From: Acidiflorens sp963841945
Lineage (GTDB): Bacteria > Acidobacteriota > Terriglobia > Terriglobales > Acidobacteriaceae
Assembly (NCBI GenBank): GCA_963841945.1
Contig: CAWJFC010000005.1
Span: 248,001 to 312,000 of the forward strand
Direction of reading: 5' to 3'
DNA: 64,000 nucleotides
The translations under genes and the position numbers were made by a program. This document shows, piece by piece, positions 42,142 to 51,228 of the stretch; position 1 is the stretch's first letter; each line of letters starts with the position of its first letter. The notes under the pieces were generated by a model. That model made no database searches and had not been told where the DNA came from. It was given only the letters and a program-made list of their open reading frames with translations.

Positions 42142-43398
42142 ATGCGCATGCTCCTCGACACGTTCTCGCAAACCCTGCGCACACTCTGGGCGCACAAGCT
42201 GCGCTCATTCCTCACCATGTTCGGAATCGCCTGGGGCGTCGGTTCTCTTCTACTGCTCGCCGGCGTCGGTGAAGGCTTCCGCAACGGCAACCGCAAGCAG
42301 CTCGAGAGCTTTGGCAAAAACATTATTTTCTTCTACGGAGGCCGCGCCCCCGCCGTCGAAGGCAGCTTCAACTCCATGCGCTGGTTCAATCTCACCTACG
42401 ACGATTACAACTCCATCAAAGCGCAATCCACCCTCGCTCTCAACATTTCGCCCGTCATCGCCCGTGACGACATTCGCGCCGTCAGCGATTACACCAGTAC
42501 CAACGGTCAAGTCTCGGGCGTGCCCGCGATCTACAGTCACGTGCGCACCATTCCACTTTCGGTGGGCCGCTGGATTAACGACGACGACGATGCCCAGCGA
42601 CGCCGCGTTTGTGTGCTCGGCGTCGAGATGACCAAGAACATGTTTCCCGGGCGTCCCGCCGTGGGCAGCTCGATTCTCCTGAACGGCGTTCGTTTTCAGG
42701 TCATCGGCGTCCTCAACAAAATCGGACAGGAAGAACAGAACGCGACCAACGTGCGCATTTTCGTTCCCTTCAATACGATGCGCGAGCTCTTTCCGCTCAC
42801 CGGAGACAACTCCAAAGAGGGCAACGCGGTTTCGTTCATCAACTATCAGCCGCGCAGCTTCGAAGAAAACGAGGCTGCGAAAGACGAGCTGCATCGCATC
42901 GTAGCCCGCAATCATGGAGACTTCGATCCCACAGTGAAAGACACGTGGGAAGAATGGGATACGGTGAAAAATCAGAAAACCATGGGCAAGATCTTCACCG
43001 CCATGGACTGGTTCTTAGGCGGTGTCGGCCTGGTAACGTTGGCGCTCGGCGCCATCGGAATCGTCAACATCATGCTGGTCGCAGTCACCGAGCGCACTCG
43101 CGAAATAGGCCTGCGCAAGGCCCTGGGCGCTACTCAGCACAGCATCCTTTTCCAATTTTTTGTCGAGGGCGCGTTTCTGACCTTGCTGAGCGGCGGCTTG
43201 GGCGTGAGTGCCGCCATGCTGATCATCCAGCTGCTCAGCGGAGTGCATCTGCCGCAAGGTTTCGACACCCCAAAAATCGTGCCTGCCTCGGCGATCGGCG
43301 CGGTCTTGTCATTATCGCTGGCCGGAATCATGGCGGGCCTATATCCAGCCCGCAAAGCAGCAATGCTGGAACCGGTCGAAGCATTGCGCCAGGAATAG
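42142..43398 (+). CDS. MacB/FtsX-type ABC transporter permease (first of a pair)
   Basis: A 418-residue permease: helix near residue 24 (FLTMFGIAWGVGSLLLLAGVG), a large periplasmic MacB core (about residues 50-270), then three C-terminal helices with the FtsX pattern IGIVNIMLVAVTERTREIGLRKALGA and ending GLYPARKAAMLEPVEALRQE. ATG at 42142 follows AGGAG. An in-frame ATG is two codons on. No ATPase gene is adjacent, so the pair probably uses an ATPase encoded elsewhere. Confidence 0.9.
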   Translation: MRMLLDTFSQTLRTLWAHKLRSFLTMFGIAWGVGSLLLLAGVGEGFRNGNRKQLESFGKNIIFFYGGRAPAVEGSFNSMRWFNLTYDDYNSIKAQSTLALNISPVIARDDIRAVSDYTSTNGQVSGVPAIYSHVRTIPLSVGRWINDDDDAQRRRVCVLGVEMTKNMFPGRPAVGSSILLNGVRFQVIGVLNKIGQEEQNATNVRIFVPFNTMRELFPLTGDNSKEGNAVSFINYQPRSFEENEAAKDELHRIVARNHGDFDPTVKDTWEEWDTVKNQKTMGKIFTAMDWFLGGVGLVTLALGAIGIVNIMLVAVTERTREIGLRKALGATQHSILFQFFVEGAFLTLLSGGLGVSAAMLIIQLLSGVHLPQGFDTPKIVPASAIGAVLSLSLAGIMAGLYPARKAAMLEPVEALRQE

Positions 43399-43439
43399 CA
43401 GTTAGCCGCTAGCGGTCAGCAATCGGCCAGTGGCGTTAC
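43398..43439. repeat. Heptamer tandem repeat between the permeases
   Basis: Units gcagtta, gccgcta, gcggtca, gcaatcg, gccagtg, gcgttac in exact 7-base register. Confidence 0.7.
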
Positions 43440-43480
43440 GGGGGACCGGTCGCCGCTCACCGGCTTCTGGAGAGAAATTT

Positions 43481-44731
43481 ATGATGCGCGACTTGCTACA
43501 AGAAGCCTACGGCGCCATGCGACACAATCGCCGCCGCACCACCTTGACCATGCTCGGCATGGCTTGGGGAATCGCCACCGTCGTCATTCTTCTCGCCTTC
43601 GGATCCGGCTTCCAGCGCGCCATCAGCCTCATCTTCAGCTCCTGGGGCACTGACGTCATCGGAGTTTTCCCCGGCCGCACCTCGCTCCAGGCCGGCGGTG
43701 CTAAAGCTGGCAGTGAGGTCAAGCTGAAGCTCGCCGACGTCGACTACATTCGCAACGAAGTCCCCATGATCAAAGGCGTTTCGCCGATTTTCGACAAGGG
43801 CAACGGCGTCACCATCCAGCACGATACCCGCACTTTCACGAATCTATTCTTCACCGGTGTTTATCCGGTCTATGACCGCGTCCGCGGTTTCGAAGTTGCC
43901 AGCGGCCGCGCCATGAATGAACTCGATCTCGCCGGGCATGGCCGAGTTGCCGTCCTCGGTGACGAAGCCAAGCGCCGCCTCTTCTCCGGCGAACAAGCTT
44001 TAGGCCAGAGCATCCGCATCAACGGTGTGAGCTTCCAGGTGATCGGCGTCTACAAACACAAGGTCCAGGGCGGCGACGACAATGACAACACCATGGTCGT
44101 GATTCCCTTTACCACCATGGGCGATCTCTTCGACACGCAATACATCACCGGCATGTTCATGGATTACGAAGGCGAAAATCACCAGCAGATCGCGCGCGTC
44201 GTGCGTAGCGTGCTCGCCGGCCACCACAACTTCCGCCCCGACGACCGCCGCGCCGTCTTCGTCGCGGACTTCAAACAAGACTTCGACGATTTCACCATCG
44301 TCACCACCGCTCTAAAGGTATTGCTCGCCTTCATCGGCGCGCTCACGCTCGGCATCGGGGGCATCGGTCTCATGAACATCATGCTCGTTTCAGTCCAGCA
44401 GCGCACCCGCGAAATCGGCGTGGAAAAAGCCCTGGGCGCGCAAAAGAGCCACATCCTGCTGCAGTTCCTAGCCGAAGCGCTGGCCATCACCTTTGCCGGC
44501 GGAGCCGCCGGAATCCTCATTGCCTATCTGATTTCCTGGGGAGTCGGCGCGCTGCCGTTGATGAGCGCCTTCGGCGACAACCTGCAAGCCGGCGACATCC
44601 ATCTCGAGATCAACCTCGCCAGCCTCGCCGTAGCGACAATCATCCTGAGCGTAGTAGGAGTTCTAAGCGGAATGATCCCGGCCTTACGCGCCTCGCAGCT
44701 CGACCCGATCGAGAGCCTGCGCTACGAGTAG
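43481..44731 (+). CDS. MacB/FtsX-type ABC transporter permease (second of a pair)
   Basis: A 416-residue permease with the same architecture as its neighbour: RRTTLTMLGMAWGIATVVILLAF, periplasmic core, GLMNIMLVSVQQRTREIGVEKALGA and the C-terminal GMIPALRASQLDPIESLRYE. The start at 43481 follows GGAGAG. It ends in the tail of the convergent VKOR gene (10-base overlap). The pair probably forms a heterodimeric permease, but whether substrate is a peptide, lipid or drug is not visible. Confidence 0.9.
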   Translation: MMRDLLQEAYGAMRHNRRRTTLTMLGMAWGIATVVILLAFGSGFQRAISLIFSSWGTDVIGVFPGRTSLQAGGAKAGSEVKLKLADVDYIRNEVPMIKGVSPIFDKGNGVTIQHDTRTFTNLFFTGVYPVYDRVRGFEVASGRAMNELDLAGHGRVAVLGDEAKRRLFSGEQALGQSIRINGVSFQVIGVYKHKVQGGDDNDNTMVVIPFTTMGDLFDTQYITGMFMDYEGENHQQIARVVRSVLAGHHNFRPDDRRAVFVADFKQDFDDFTIVTTALKVLLAFIGALTLGIGGIGLMNIMLVSVQQRTREIGVEKALGAQKSHILLQFLAEALAITFAGGAAGILIAYLISWGVGALPLMSAFGDNLQAGDIHLEINLASLAVATIILSVVGVLSGMIPALRASQLDPIESLRYE

Positions 44732-45132
44732 CGCGGCCGCTCCATCGATTCAACCATCACCGTCGCAATCGTCAGCAGCGTGATCAGCGAAATAATCCCC
44801 AGCGAAATAACACAGTAAATACACCAAACGCCGAGCGCCAGTGACTCAACATCCGCCAGATGAATCGCGAACGCAAATGCTCCTGCAACAAACGGCAGCA
44901 TCCATGCATACGCCCTGCGCCACGCCAGCAATGCCAGAAACAGATACCCCGCCATGCCAATCACCGCCACCGGCACGCCATGCACCACGGCGAACGGGCT
45001 CTTGTTTACGATCCCGCAATCCCACTTCTCATTAATGCTGCAGGGCGAAGCCTCAGTGCGGTAATGTTCACGCAATGCCAACCCCGACACGACAATCCCG
45101 CACAACGCCAGCACCATCAGAATCCATCGCAT
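44722..45132 (-). CDS. Vitamin K epoxide reductase (VKOR)-family membrane protein
   Basis: A 136-residue membrane protein with four helices. The VKOR cysteine sets are visible: Cys31 and Cys39 in CSINEKWDCG, and the CxxC Cys104-Ile-Tyr-Cys107 in VWCIYCVISL. Bacterial homologues oxidise quinone-linked DsbA-like proteins for periplasmic disulfide formation. No DsbA fusion or neighbour is visible here. It runs convergently into the second ABC permease gene. Confidence 0.88.
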   Translation of the reverse strand: MRWILMVLALCGIVVSGLALREHYRTEASPCSINEKWDCGIVNKSPFAVVHGVPVAVIGMAGYLFLALLAWRRAYAWMLPFVAGAFAFAIHLADVESLALGVWCIYCVISLGIISLITLLTIATVMVESMERPRYS

Positions 45133-45210
45133 TCAAGACTCCCCTTTTTAAGAAATAAAATTGAATTGCGCGAAGCACTATTATGCGCGATTTCGGCCGC
45201 GGGCGTAGAG

Positions 45211-45234
45211 TGGCGTCGTGGCGTCGCGGCGTCA
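45211..45234. repeat. Octamer tandem repeat (TGGCGTCG type)
   Basis: tggcgtcg, tggcgtcg, cggcgtca in succession, in the 45133-45468 spacer. Otherwise no gene is seen there. Confidence 0.6.
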
Positions 45235-45468
45235 AAATCGGATCGACGCGGCGGCGGCCAGTCTCTGCGTTTTTCGCTAGTTCTGCGTTCTCCAAATTTG
45301 GAGCTAGCACCCCAGGGATTCAACATCTATCTTTTTCCGGCCTGCTCTCGTGTGATACAACCCAGAATCATGTACCCGCTCCTCCCAGACGCGCAAAGCA
45401 ATTCCGCTATTGTTGAGGATGTTTGTCCGGCAATCCTTCCAAGCGCTAAGCCGCGGGTCGACGCCTCC

Positions 45469-45567
45469 ATGTTCTGTCCCAACTGCTCAACCGAGCTGCA
45501 TGCGCATCGTTGCAAAGCGGTTTGCAAAAAGTGTGGCTTCTATCTAAGTTGCTCCGACCCATGGTAG
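45469..45567 (+). CDS. Tiny zinc-ribbon protein
   Basis: A 32-residue protein, MFCPNCSTELHAHRCKAVCKK followed by CGFYLSCSDPW, with CxxC and paired Cys typical of a zinc ribbon. The conserved-looking Cys pattern suggests a real gene; an in-frame ATG at 45370 would add 33 residues. The function is unknown. Confidence 0.6.
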   Translation: MFCPNCSTELHAHRCKAVCKKCGFYLSCSDPW

Positions 45568-45739
45568 CGATAAGTAGCGATACGAACGTGGTGGCGAAAA
45601 AAGCAATGAGGATACCAAGCGGCAAACTCCACGCGACGCCGCACAGCCGAACGAATTCATGCAACCTGTTTGGTCGCCCGCATCTTCTATGTTCTAATAG
45701 TGGCCATCCATACAATCTTGTACGTCTTTTGGAGGAGCT

Positions 45740-46156
45740 ATGACCAGGAAGTTCTTTATGCTGTGCGCGTGCGTATTATTCAGCGCCGCCCTCGCCTTCG
45801 GACAGGCCGGAACCGACGTCAAAACTGCCGCCGATGATACCGGCAAAGCAACTGACACGGCCGCCAAGAAAACCGGCCACGCTACCAAGAAAGCCGCGGT
45901 TAAAACCGCCGACGCCACTGGCACCGCCGCTAAGGACACGGGGCACGCCACCAAAGTAGCGGCGAAAGACACCGGAAAAGCTACCGAAACCGGCGCGAAA
46001 GATACCGGCAAGGCCACCGAAGAGGGCGCCGACAAAACCGGTCATGCCACTAAAGTTGCTGCCAAAGACACCGGCCACGGCGTCAAGAAGGGCGTCAAGG
46101 CCGTCGGACACGGCGTCAAAAAAACCGGAGAAAAGACCGAAGAAGTAGCGAAGTAA
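45740..46156 (+). CDS. Secreted LEA-like 11-residue repeat protein
   Basis: A 138-residue protein with a signal peptide (MTRKFFMLCACVLFSAALAFG) and then repeating 10- to 12-residue segments rich in Lys, Ala, Thr, Asp and Gly (for example DTGKATDTAAKK, KTGHATKKAAV, DTGKATETGAK). Amphipathic 11-mer repeats resemble late-embryogenesis-abundant group-3 and histone H1-like proteins, which in plants protect against desiccation. Bacterial role uncertain; disordered structure expected. It has a GGAGG ribosome binding site at 45730-45734, with six bases before the ATG. Confidence 0.75.
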   Translation: MTRKFFMLCACVLFSAALAFGQAGTDVKTAADDTGKATDTAAKKTGHATKKAAVKTADATGTAAKDTGHATKVAAKDTGKATETGAKDTGKATEEGADKTGHATKVAAKDTGHGVKKGVKAVGHGVKKTGEKTEEVAK

Positions 46157-46159
46157 CAG

Positions 46160-47011
46160 CTAATGCGCCGTCGATTGGTGGGGGAGCTGTTTCCGCAACA
46201 ACTCCTCCACATCGCCGATTTTTTCTCCCAGCAAATTCAGCTTCTGCGCCAATCCCTGTATCTCCGTCTCAGAGCGCCGGTTGACGTCAAAGTCCAACTC
46301 ACTGCGCAAGCGATCTTTTTTGTCCTGCCGGTTCTGGCTCATCATGATGATCGGCGCCTGAATCGCCGCCAGCATCGATAAAAACAAATTCAACAAAATA
46401 AAAGGATAAGGATCCCACGACGTCTGTCCCATCGCCACACTCACCGCTGTGTACGCCGTTAGCGCGACAAGGGCCGCAATGATGAAAGTCCACGATCCGC
46501 CAAACGAAGCGACCATATCCGCAACGCGCTCGCCAAATGTCTCTTTCTCTTCGATCACAACGTTCGGATTACGAGCCGCACGCAGTCGCACCAATCGCTG
46601 CGAAGCGTGGAATTGGCGGCCCAGCACCGACAGCATGTCCATCCCCGCATGAGGTTTGCGTTCGATCAAAACCAGAATGTCGCGGCGATCGACCTCCACG
46701 CATGCCACGTCGTCAACCGCTTGCGCGTTCGTCTGGTGCGCCGTCTGATCGAGCAATGATGCAAACCCAAAAAATTCTCCCCGCTCCGGCTCGTCGACCA
46801 CCACCTCCTGCTGATCCTCATCGACAGTAGTCAGGCGTACCGCGCCCGATACCACCACATACGCCGGCCCCGAAGGGTCACCCATCTTCCAGATGCGCTG
46901 ACGTGGGGCGAATGTTTTAAGTTCGACCTGGCTGGCTAGCACCGCCAATTCGTCGTCATCGAACAAGGCGAACAACGGCACCTGGCGAAGCACTTCGGGT
47001 TTGCACGGCAT
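46160..47011 (-). CDS. Cyclic-nucleotide-binding domain plus DUF1003 membrane protein
   Basis: A 283-residue protein. The N-terminal cNMP-binding fold (residues about 1-115) has LFALFDDDELAVLASQVELKTF, GEFFGFASLL and ACVEVDRRDIL. The C-terminal DUF1003 domain contains two helices (FIIAALVALTAYTAVSVAMG, ILLNLFLSMLAAIQAPIIM) and SQNRQDKKDRLRSELDFDVNRRSE. The cNMP domain may gate or signal, but its ligand residues do not show a strict cAMP signature. The start at 47011 follows GGAGG; an upstream in-frame ATG at 47044 is less likely. Confidence 0.85.
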   Translation of the reverse strand: MPCKPEVLRQVPLFALFDDDELAVLASQVELKTFAPRQRIWKMGDPSGPAYVVVSGAVRLTTVDEDQQEVVVDEPERGEFFGFASLLDQTAHQTNAQAVDDVACVEVDRRDILVLIERKPHAGMDMLSVLGRQFHASQRLVRLRAARNPNVVIEEKETFGERVADMVASFGGSWTFIIAALVALTAYTAVSVAMGQTSWDPYPFILLNLFLSMLAAIQAPIIMMSQNRQDKKDRLRSELDFDVNRRSETEIQGLAQKLNLLGEKIGDVEELLRKQLPHQSTAH

Positions 47012-47065
47012 GGGAACCTCCGGGGACTGGCGATGATGGCGCAATAGATAATTACCATAATGCGT

Positions 47066-47107
47066 TGCCAGTTCTCAGTTCTCAGTTGCCACTTGCCAGT
47101 CACGCAG
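47066..47107. repeat. Heptamer tandem repeat (TCTCAGT/TGCCAGT type)
   Basis: Units tgccagt, tctcagt, tctcagt, tgccact, tgccagt, cacgcag, upstream of alaS. Confidence 0.85.
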
Positions 47108-47139
47108 TGGACGCCGTCTGCTTGGAACTGGGGTTGATT

Positions 47140-47181
47140 ACTGGGAGCTGGCAACTGGCAACTGACAACCGGCAACTGAAT
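47140..47181. repeat. Heptamer tandem repeat (ACTGGCA type)
   Basis: Units actggga, gctggca, actggca, actgaca, accggca, actgaat; ends 20 bases before the alaS start. Inverted relative to 47066-47107. Confidence 0.85.
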
Positions 47182-47201
47182 TTAATTTAGAATTTACCTT
47201 C

Positions 47202-49940
47202 ATGCTTACAGGCTCCCAAATTCGCCGCCGATTCCTCGACTTCTTCATCCAGAAGGGACACCGCGAGGTCCACTCCTCCTCGCTTGTCCCGGCCAACGAC
47301 CCGACGCTCCTCTTCACCAACGCCGGCATGAACCAGTTCAAGGACGTCTTCCTCGGCCTCGAAAAGCGCGACTACAACCGTGCCACCACCTCGCAAAAAT
47401 GCGTGCGCGCCGGCGGCAAGCATAACGACCTCGAAAACGTCGGCTTCACCAACCGCCATCACACGTTCTTCGAGATGCTCGGCAACTTCAGCTTCGGCGA
47501 CTACTTCAAAAAAGACGCCATCGCCTATGCCTGGGAGCTGTTCACCTCGCCCGGGTGGTTCAACCTTCCGAAAGAAAAACTTTACGTCACGATTTTCAAA
47601 GGCGAAAACAGCGTGCCGCGCGATGGCGAAGCCTACGACCTGTGGCTGGGCCAGGGCATCCCCAAAGACCGCATCTACGAATTCGGCTCCAAAGACAATT
47701 TCTGGCAGATGGGCGACACCGGCCCCTGCGGCCCGTGCAGCGAGATTCACTACGATATGGGTGTCGCGGCCAGCGATCAAGGCCATGGCACAACCGCCCC
47801 AGCCTGCGAATTCGGCTGCGACTGCGGCCGCTACGTGGAACTTTGGAACCTCGTCTTCATGCAATTCGACCGCGACGCCACCGGCACGCTGTCGCTGCTG
47901 CCAAAGCCGTCAATCGATACTGGGGCTGGGCTGGAGCGCCTGGCATCAGTCCTGCAAGGCGTAATCTCCAATTACGACACAGACTTATTCACGCCGCTAA
48001 TCAAGAGAGCAGCAGACCTGACAGGAACCAAAGAAGTTCACGTGGGGACAGCTGCCCCCGGCTGTCCAGCCGAGCAAAGCTCGGCCAAGTCGGCAAGCAC
48101 CCAAGGCGCCGCCTCCCTCCGAGTAATCGCCGACCACTCCCGCGCCGCCACGTTCTTGATCTCTGACGGCGTAATCCCGTCCAATGAAGGCCGAGGCTAC
48201 GTCCTAAGAAAAATCATCCGCCGCGCCATCACCCATGGACGCCTGCTCGGCCAAACGAAGCCCTTCCTGCACGAGATGACCTTCGCCGTCCGCGACCTGA
48301 TGCAGGATGCGTATCCGGAATTGAACGAAAGTGCAGATCGCGTATCGAAAGCGGTTCTCGTCGAGGAAACCCGCTTTGCTAATACTCTGAACATCGGTCT
48401 TGAGAAACTCGAAGAAATTCTAAAGTCCTCTAGCGGCGTTCTGGCCGGCGAAGACGCGTTCAAGCTCTACGACACCTTCGGAATGCCGCTCGATTTCATG
48501 CAAGACGCAGCGCGCGATCAAGGAATCAAGTTCGATCAGGAAGGTTTCGATCGCGCCATGGCTGAACAGCGCGACCGCGCAAAAGCCTCCTGGAAGGGCG
48601 CAGTCAAGCAAACTGCCAACCCCGTCTACCAGCAGCTGCCAAAATCCGAATTCGAAGGCTACCGCCGCACCCGCTCCGAAAACTGCGCGGTTCTCGCCAT
48701 TATTAAAGATGGCCAAGGCGCCCAGGAATTAAAGCCAAGCGACAAAGGCGAAATCATCCTCGACCACACGCCCTTCTACGCCGAATCCGGAGGCCAGGTC
48801 GGCGACCGCGGCCTGCTCTATGCAGACGATCACAACACGGTAGTCGCCGAGGTCACTGGCACGTACGCCCCAATCCAAGGCGTTCGCGCCCACCAGGTCA
48901 TCGCCAAGCAACCCATCCGCGTCGGCGACAAGCTCGACGCCGTAGTCAACGCCGACCTCCGCTCCGCCACCATGCGTAATCACACGGCCACGCACCTGCT
49001 CCACGCCGGACTGCGCGAGGTTCTAGGCAAGCACGTCAAGCAGGCCGGCTCGCTGGTTGCGCCCAATCATCTGCGTTTCGACTTCTCGCACTTCACCGGA
49101 GTCGAAGACGAAGAATTGCAAGACATCGAAGACATCATCAACAAAGAAGTCCTCACCAACGGAAAAATCGAAGTCATCGAAAATGTGCCCATCGACGTCG
49201 CCGTCAACGAGTATCACGCCATGGCGCTCTTCGGTGAAAAGTATGGCGACCGCGTGCGCGTAATAAAAATCGGAGACTTCTCCACCGAACTCTGCGGTGG
49301 CACGCACACTCGCCAAACCGGCGAGATCGGCCTCATCAAAATTCTCAAGGAGGGCAGCGTCTCATCGGGCGTGCGTAGAATCGAAGCCGTAACCGGAGAA
49401 GGCTCGCTTCGCCATTTCCGCAAAGATCACCAGCTCGAAGGCGTAGTCGCTAGCCTGACCAGCAAAGAGGCCGACTCGCCGGCCGATGCCCTGCGCACCG
49501 AAATCGAGCGCCGCGACGCCGAAATCAAACGCCTGACGCGCGAACTCGACCAGGTCCGCATGAAGTCCGCCTCGTCCAGCGCCGCCAATCTCGGCGACAA
49601 AATCAAAGAAGTCCGCGGCATTAAGGTCCTGGCCCACCGCGCCGATAACCTGGAACGTCCGCAAATGCGCACCCTGGTCGATCAGCTCCGCGACAAACTC
49701 GGTTCAGGGGTAGTCGTTATCGGCTCGGCCACCAACGGCAACGTCTCGCTGATCGCGGGCGTGACGAAAGATCTCACCAGCCGAGTGCAAGCCGGCAAAG
49801 TCGTTGGCAAGGTAGCCGAAAAAGTAGGCGGCAAAGGTGGAGGGCGTCCCGACCTCGCCGAAGCCGGCGGCAAAGACGCTGCCGCTCTCGACTCCGCTTT
49901 AGCTGAAGTCTATGGCATCGTCGAATCACTGCTCGGATAA
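47202..49940 (+). CDS. alaS: Alanyl-tRNA synthetase
   Basis: A 912-residue class II synthetase. It starts MLTGSQIRRRFLDFFIQKGH; motif 2-type FANRHHTFFEMLGNFSFGDYF and GAGLERLASVLQG are clear. The editing domain has HTATHLLHAGLREVLG and the zinc-binding CGGTHTRQTGEIGL; a C-terminal coiled and oligomerisation domain follows. Between tRNA-recognition segments about residues 280-306 an insert reads GTAAPGCPAEQSSAKSAST; in DNA it contains the palindrome gccgagc-aaa-gctcggc (48073-48089). The insert keeps the frame. No T-box or clear regulator is visible before the gene, only heptamer repeats. Confidence 0.96.
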   Translation: MLTGSQIRRRFLDFFIQKGHREVHSSSLVPANDPTLLFTNAGMNQFKDVFLGLEKRDYNRATTSQKCVRAGGKHNDLENVGFTNRHHTFFEMLGNFSFGDYFKKDAIAYAWELFTSPGWFNLPKEKLYVTIFKGENSVPRDGEAYDLWLGQGIPKDRIYEFGSKDNFWQMGDTGPCGPCSEIHYDMGVAASDQGHGTTAPACEFGCDCGRYVELWNLVFMQFDRDATGTLSLLPKPSIDTGAGLERLASVLQGVISNYDTDLFTPLIKRAADLTGTKEVHVGTAAPGCPAEQSSAKSASTQGAASLRVIADHSRAATFLISDGVIPSNEGRGYVLRKIIRRAITHGRLLGQTKPFLHEMTFAVRDLMQDAYPELNESADRVSKAVLVEETRFANTLNIGLEKLEEILKSSSGVLAGEDAFKLYDTFGMPLDFMQDAARDQGIKFDQEGFDRAMAEQRDRAKASWKGAVKQTANPVYQQLPKSEFEGYRRTRSENCAVLAIIKDGQGAQELKPSDKGEIILDHTPFYAESGGQVGDRGLLYADDHNTVVAEVTGTYAPIQGVRAHQVIAKQPIRVGDKLDAVVNADLRSATMRNHTATHLLHAGLREVLGKHVKQAGSLVAPNHLRFDFSHFTGVEDEELQDIEDIINKEVLTNGKIEVIENVPIDVAVNEYHAMALFGEKYGDRVRVIKIGDFSTELCGGTHTRQTGEIGLIKILKEGSVSSGVRRIEAVTGEGSLRHFRKDHQLEGVVASLTSKEADSPADALRTEIERRDAEIKRLTRELDQVRMKSASSSAANLGDKIKEVRGIKVLAHRADNLERPQMRTLVDQLRDKLGSGVVVIGSATNGNVSLIAGVTKDLTSRVQAGKVVGKVAEKVGGKGGGRPDLAEAGGKDAAALDSALAEVYGIVESLLG

Positions 49941-49943
49941 GGT

Positions 49944-49977
49944 TTCCTCCGTGGTACCCTGAGCCTCTGTGATTTAA
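49944..49977. repeat. Dispersed CTCCGTGG..GAGCCTCTGTG repeat
   Basis: tttcctccgtggtaccctgagcctctgtgattt, relative of the CACGGAGA family in minus orientation. Confidence 0.5.
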
Positions 49978-49987
49978 CCCTTTGACT

Positions 49988-50347
49988 ATGGACGACCGCA
50001 TCCATTTCATCGAGCACAAGGGTAAGAAAATTCTGCTGCTCGATTTCTCTCAGGCCACCGCCGCACAAATGCAGCTCCTGCTGGAGTACGTCCGCGTGAC
50101 CGTGGCCAAGCAGGGCCGCGAGTCCGTGAAAATTCTCGCCGACTTCGAAGGCGCCGAGATCGACCACACCGTCGCTATGCGAATCAAAGAGGTGCTCACA
50201 CTCGATCGCCCATTCGTAACAAAATCGGCCTGGATAGGCGCCGACCACATCCCGCATGCCTTCATGGAAAACTTCCACACCTTCTCCCAACGCAACATCG
50301 TGACCTTTAAGACGCGGGAAGAAGCGCTCGAGTGGTTGGTAGAGTAA
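49988..50347 (+). CDS. STAS/SpoIIAA-like small protein
   Basis: A 119-residue soluble protein of the STAS-like (SpoIIAA-like) fold. MDDRIHFIEHKGKKILLLDFSQ is strand/helix-like; SVKILADFEGAEIDHTVAMR and EALEWLVE at the end support it. Members occur as lone proteins and their partner is unknown. The ATG at 49988 is chosen; TTG at 49982 is possible. Confidence 0.6.
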   Translation: MDDRIHFIEHKGKKILLLDFSQATAAQMQLLLEYVRVTVAKQGRESVKILADFEGAEIDHTVAMRIKEVLTLDRPFVTKSAWIGADHIPHAFMENFHTFSQRNIVTFKTREEALEWLVE

Positions 50348-50368
50348 TTCTCGGCTCTCAGTTCTTAG
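50348..50368. repeat. Short heptamer repeat (TTCTTAG type)
   Basis: Units ttctcgg, ctctcag, ttcttag directly after the STAS-like gene. Confidence 0.55.
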
Positions 50369-50414
50369 GTTTCAAAAAATCCATTGCCTACATTCAGCAT
50401 TCTTCCCGAAAGCG

Positions 50415-51158
50415 CTATGGCTGATCCAGCTTTACTCCGTGCCGCGGGCAATAATTCCAGTCTGCGTGCACGCGCTCTCCGCCCACGGGACAGTAACGCG
50501 GAGCAGTGAACGACGTCAGCGGAGTTCGCCAGAGGAACACATCTTCCGGCTCTCCAATGACATCCTTAAGCACAACGGAAAAACTTCCAGGGCTCATTTC
50601 ATCGGCAATACGTTTGCCCGCTTTTGTTTTTGCGGGAAAGAACAGAATTGCGAAATTCTCTCCGGCGCGTCCCATCGCATTGGCAAAAACAGGTTTCAGG
50701 ATATCCGCAAGGCTTTTTGCGTCGCCCGTCAGCTCGGGAATCGCGCCATATTCCTGACCCTCCGAATCGCGGATGAATGTCTTTTTCAGCAAGTCGGCCG
50801 GTGTCAGATAGTCGAGGCTTGCGAGCGCGCTGATTTTGCCGGCAAAAACGCCGACAATCGTATAGTCTCGCAACGCCTTCATCTGCTCTCGTGTTTTCTC
50901 AGCATCGCCTCCGCGTTCTTCCGCTGAAACCACCCAATATTCAAAGGGAATCCACCAAACCAACCCGGCGTAATCCTTGGAATCAAGGCCCATCTGTGTT
51001 TCCCGCAGAATCGTTAGGTCGTCGGTCGTGTGGACAGGCGATGCGACGTGAGCCGCAGCCGAGGGTTTCTTATCCGTTGCGGGGACTTGCCCGAAAGCCA
51101 GAGAGTTGGAAAGCCACACAGCAAGAAGTAGGAAGAGAAAACATTTTGCCGGTTTCAT
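50415..51158 (-). CDS. Secreted hypothetical protein
   Basis: A 247-residue protein with a signal peptide (MKPAKCFLFLLLAVWLSNSLA) and a soluble domain: WWIPFEYWVVSAEERGGD, LASLDYLTPADLLKKTFI, then a C-terminal YCPVGGERVHADWNYCPRHG with three cysteines that might form a zinc ribbon. No family name recognised. Confidence 0.65.
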   Translation of the reverse strand: MKPAKCFLFLLLAVWLSNSLAFGQVPATDKKPSAAAHVASPVHTTDDLTILRETQMGLDSKDYAGLVWWIPFEYWVVSAEERGGDAEKTREQMKALRDYTIVGVFAGKISALASLDYLTPADLLKKTFIRDSEGQEYGAIPELTGDAKSLADILKPVFANAMGRAGENFAILFFPAKTKAGKRIADEMSPGSFSVVLKDVIGEPEDVFLWRTPLTSFTAPRYCPVGGERVHADWNYCPRHGVKLDQP

Positions 51159-51228
51159 AATGACCTCGCAGGAACAGATGATGCTAGTCTCACAGGCCGC
51201 ACATCAAGGAATTCTTCTGCCTCGCTGC

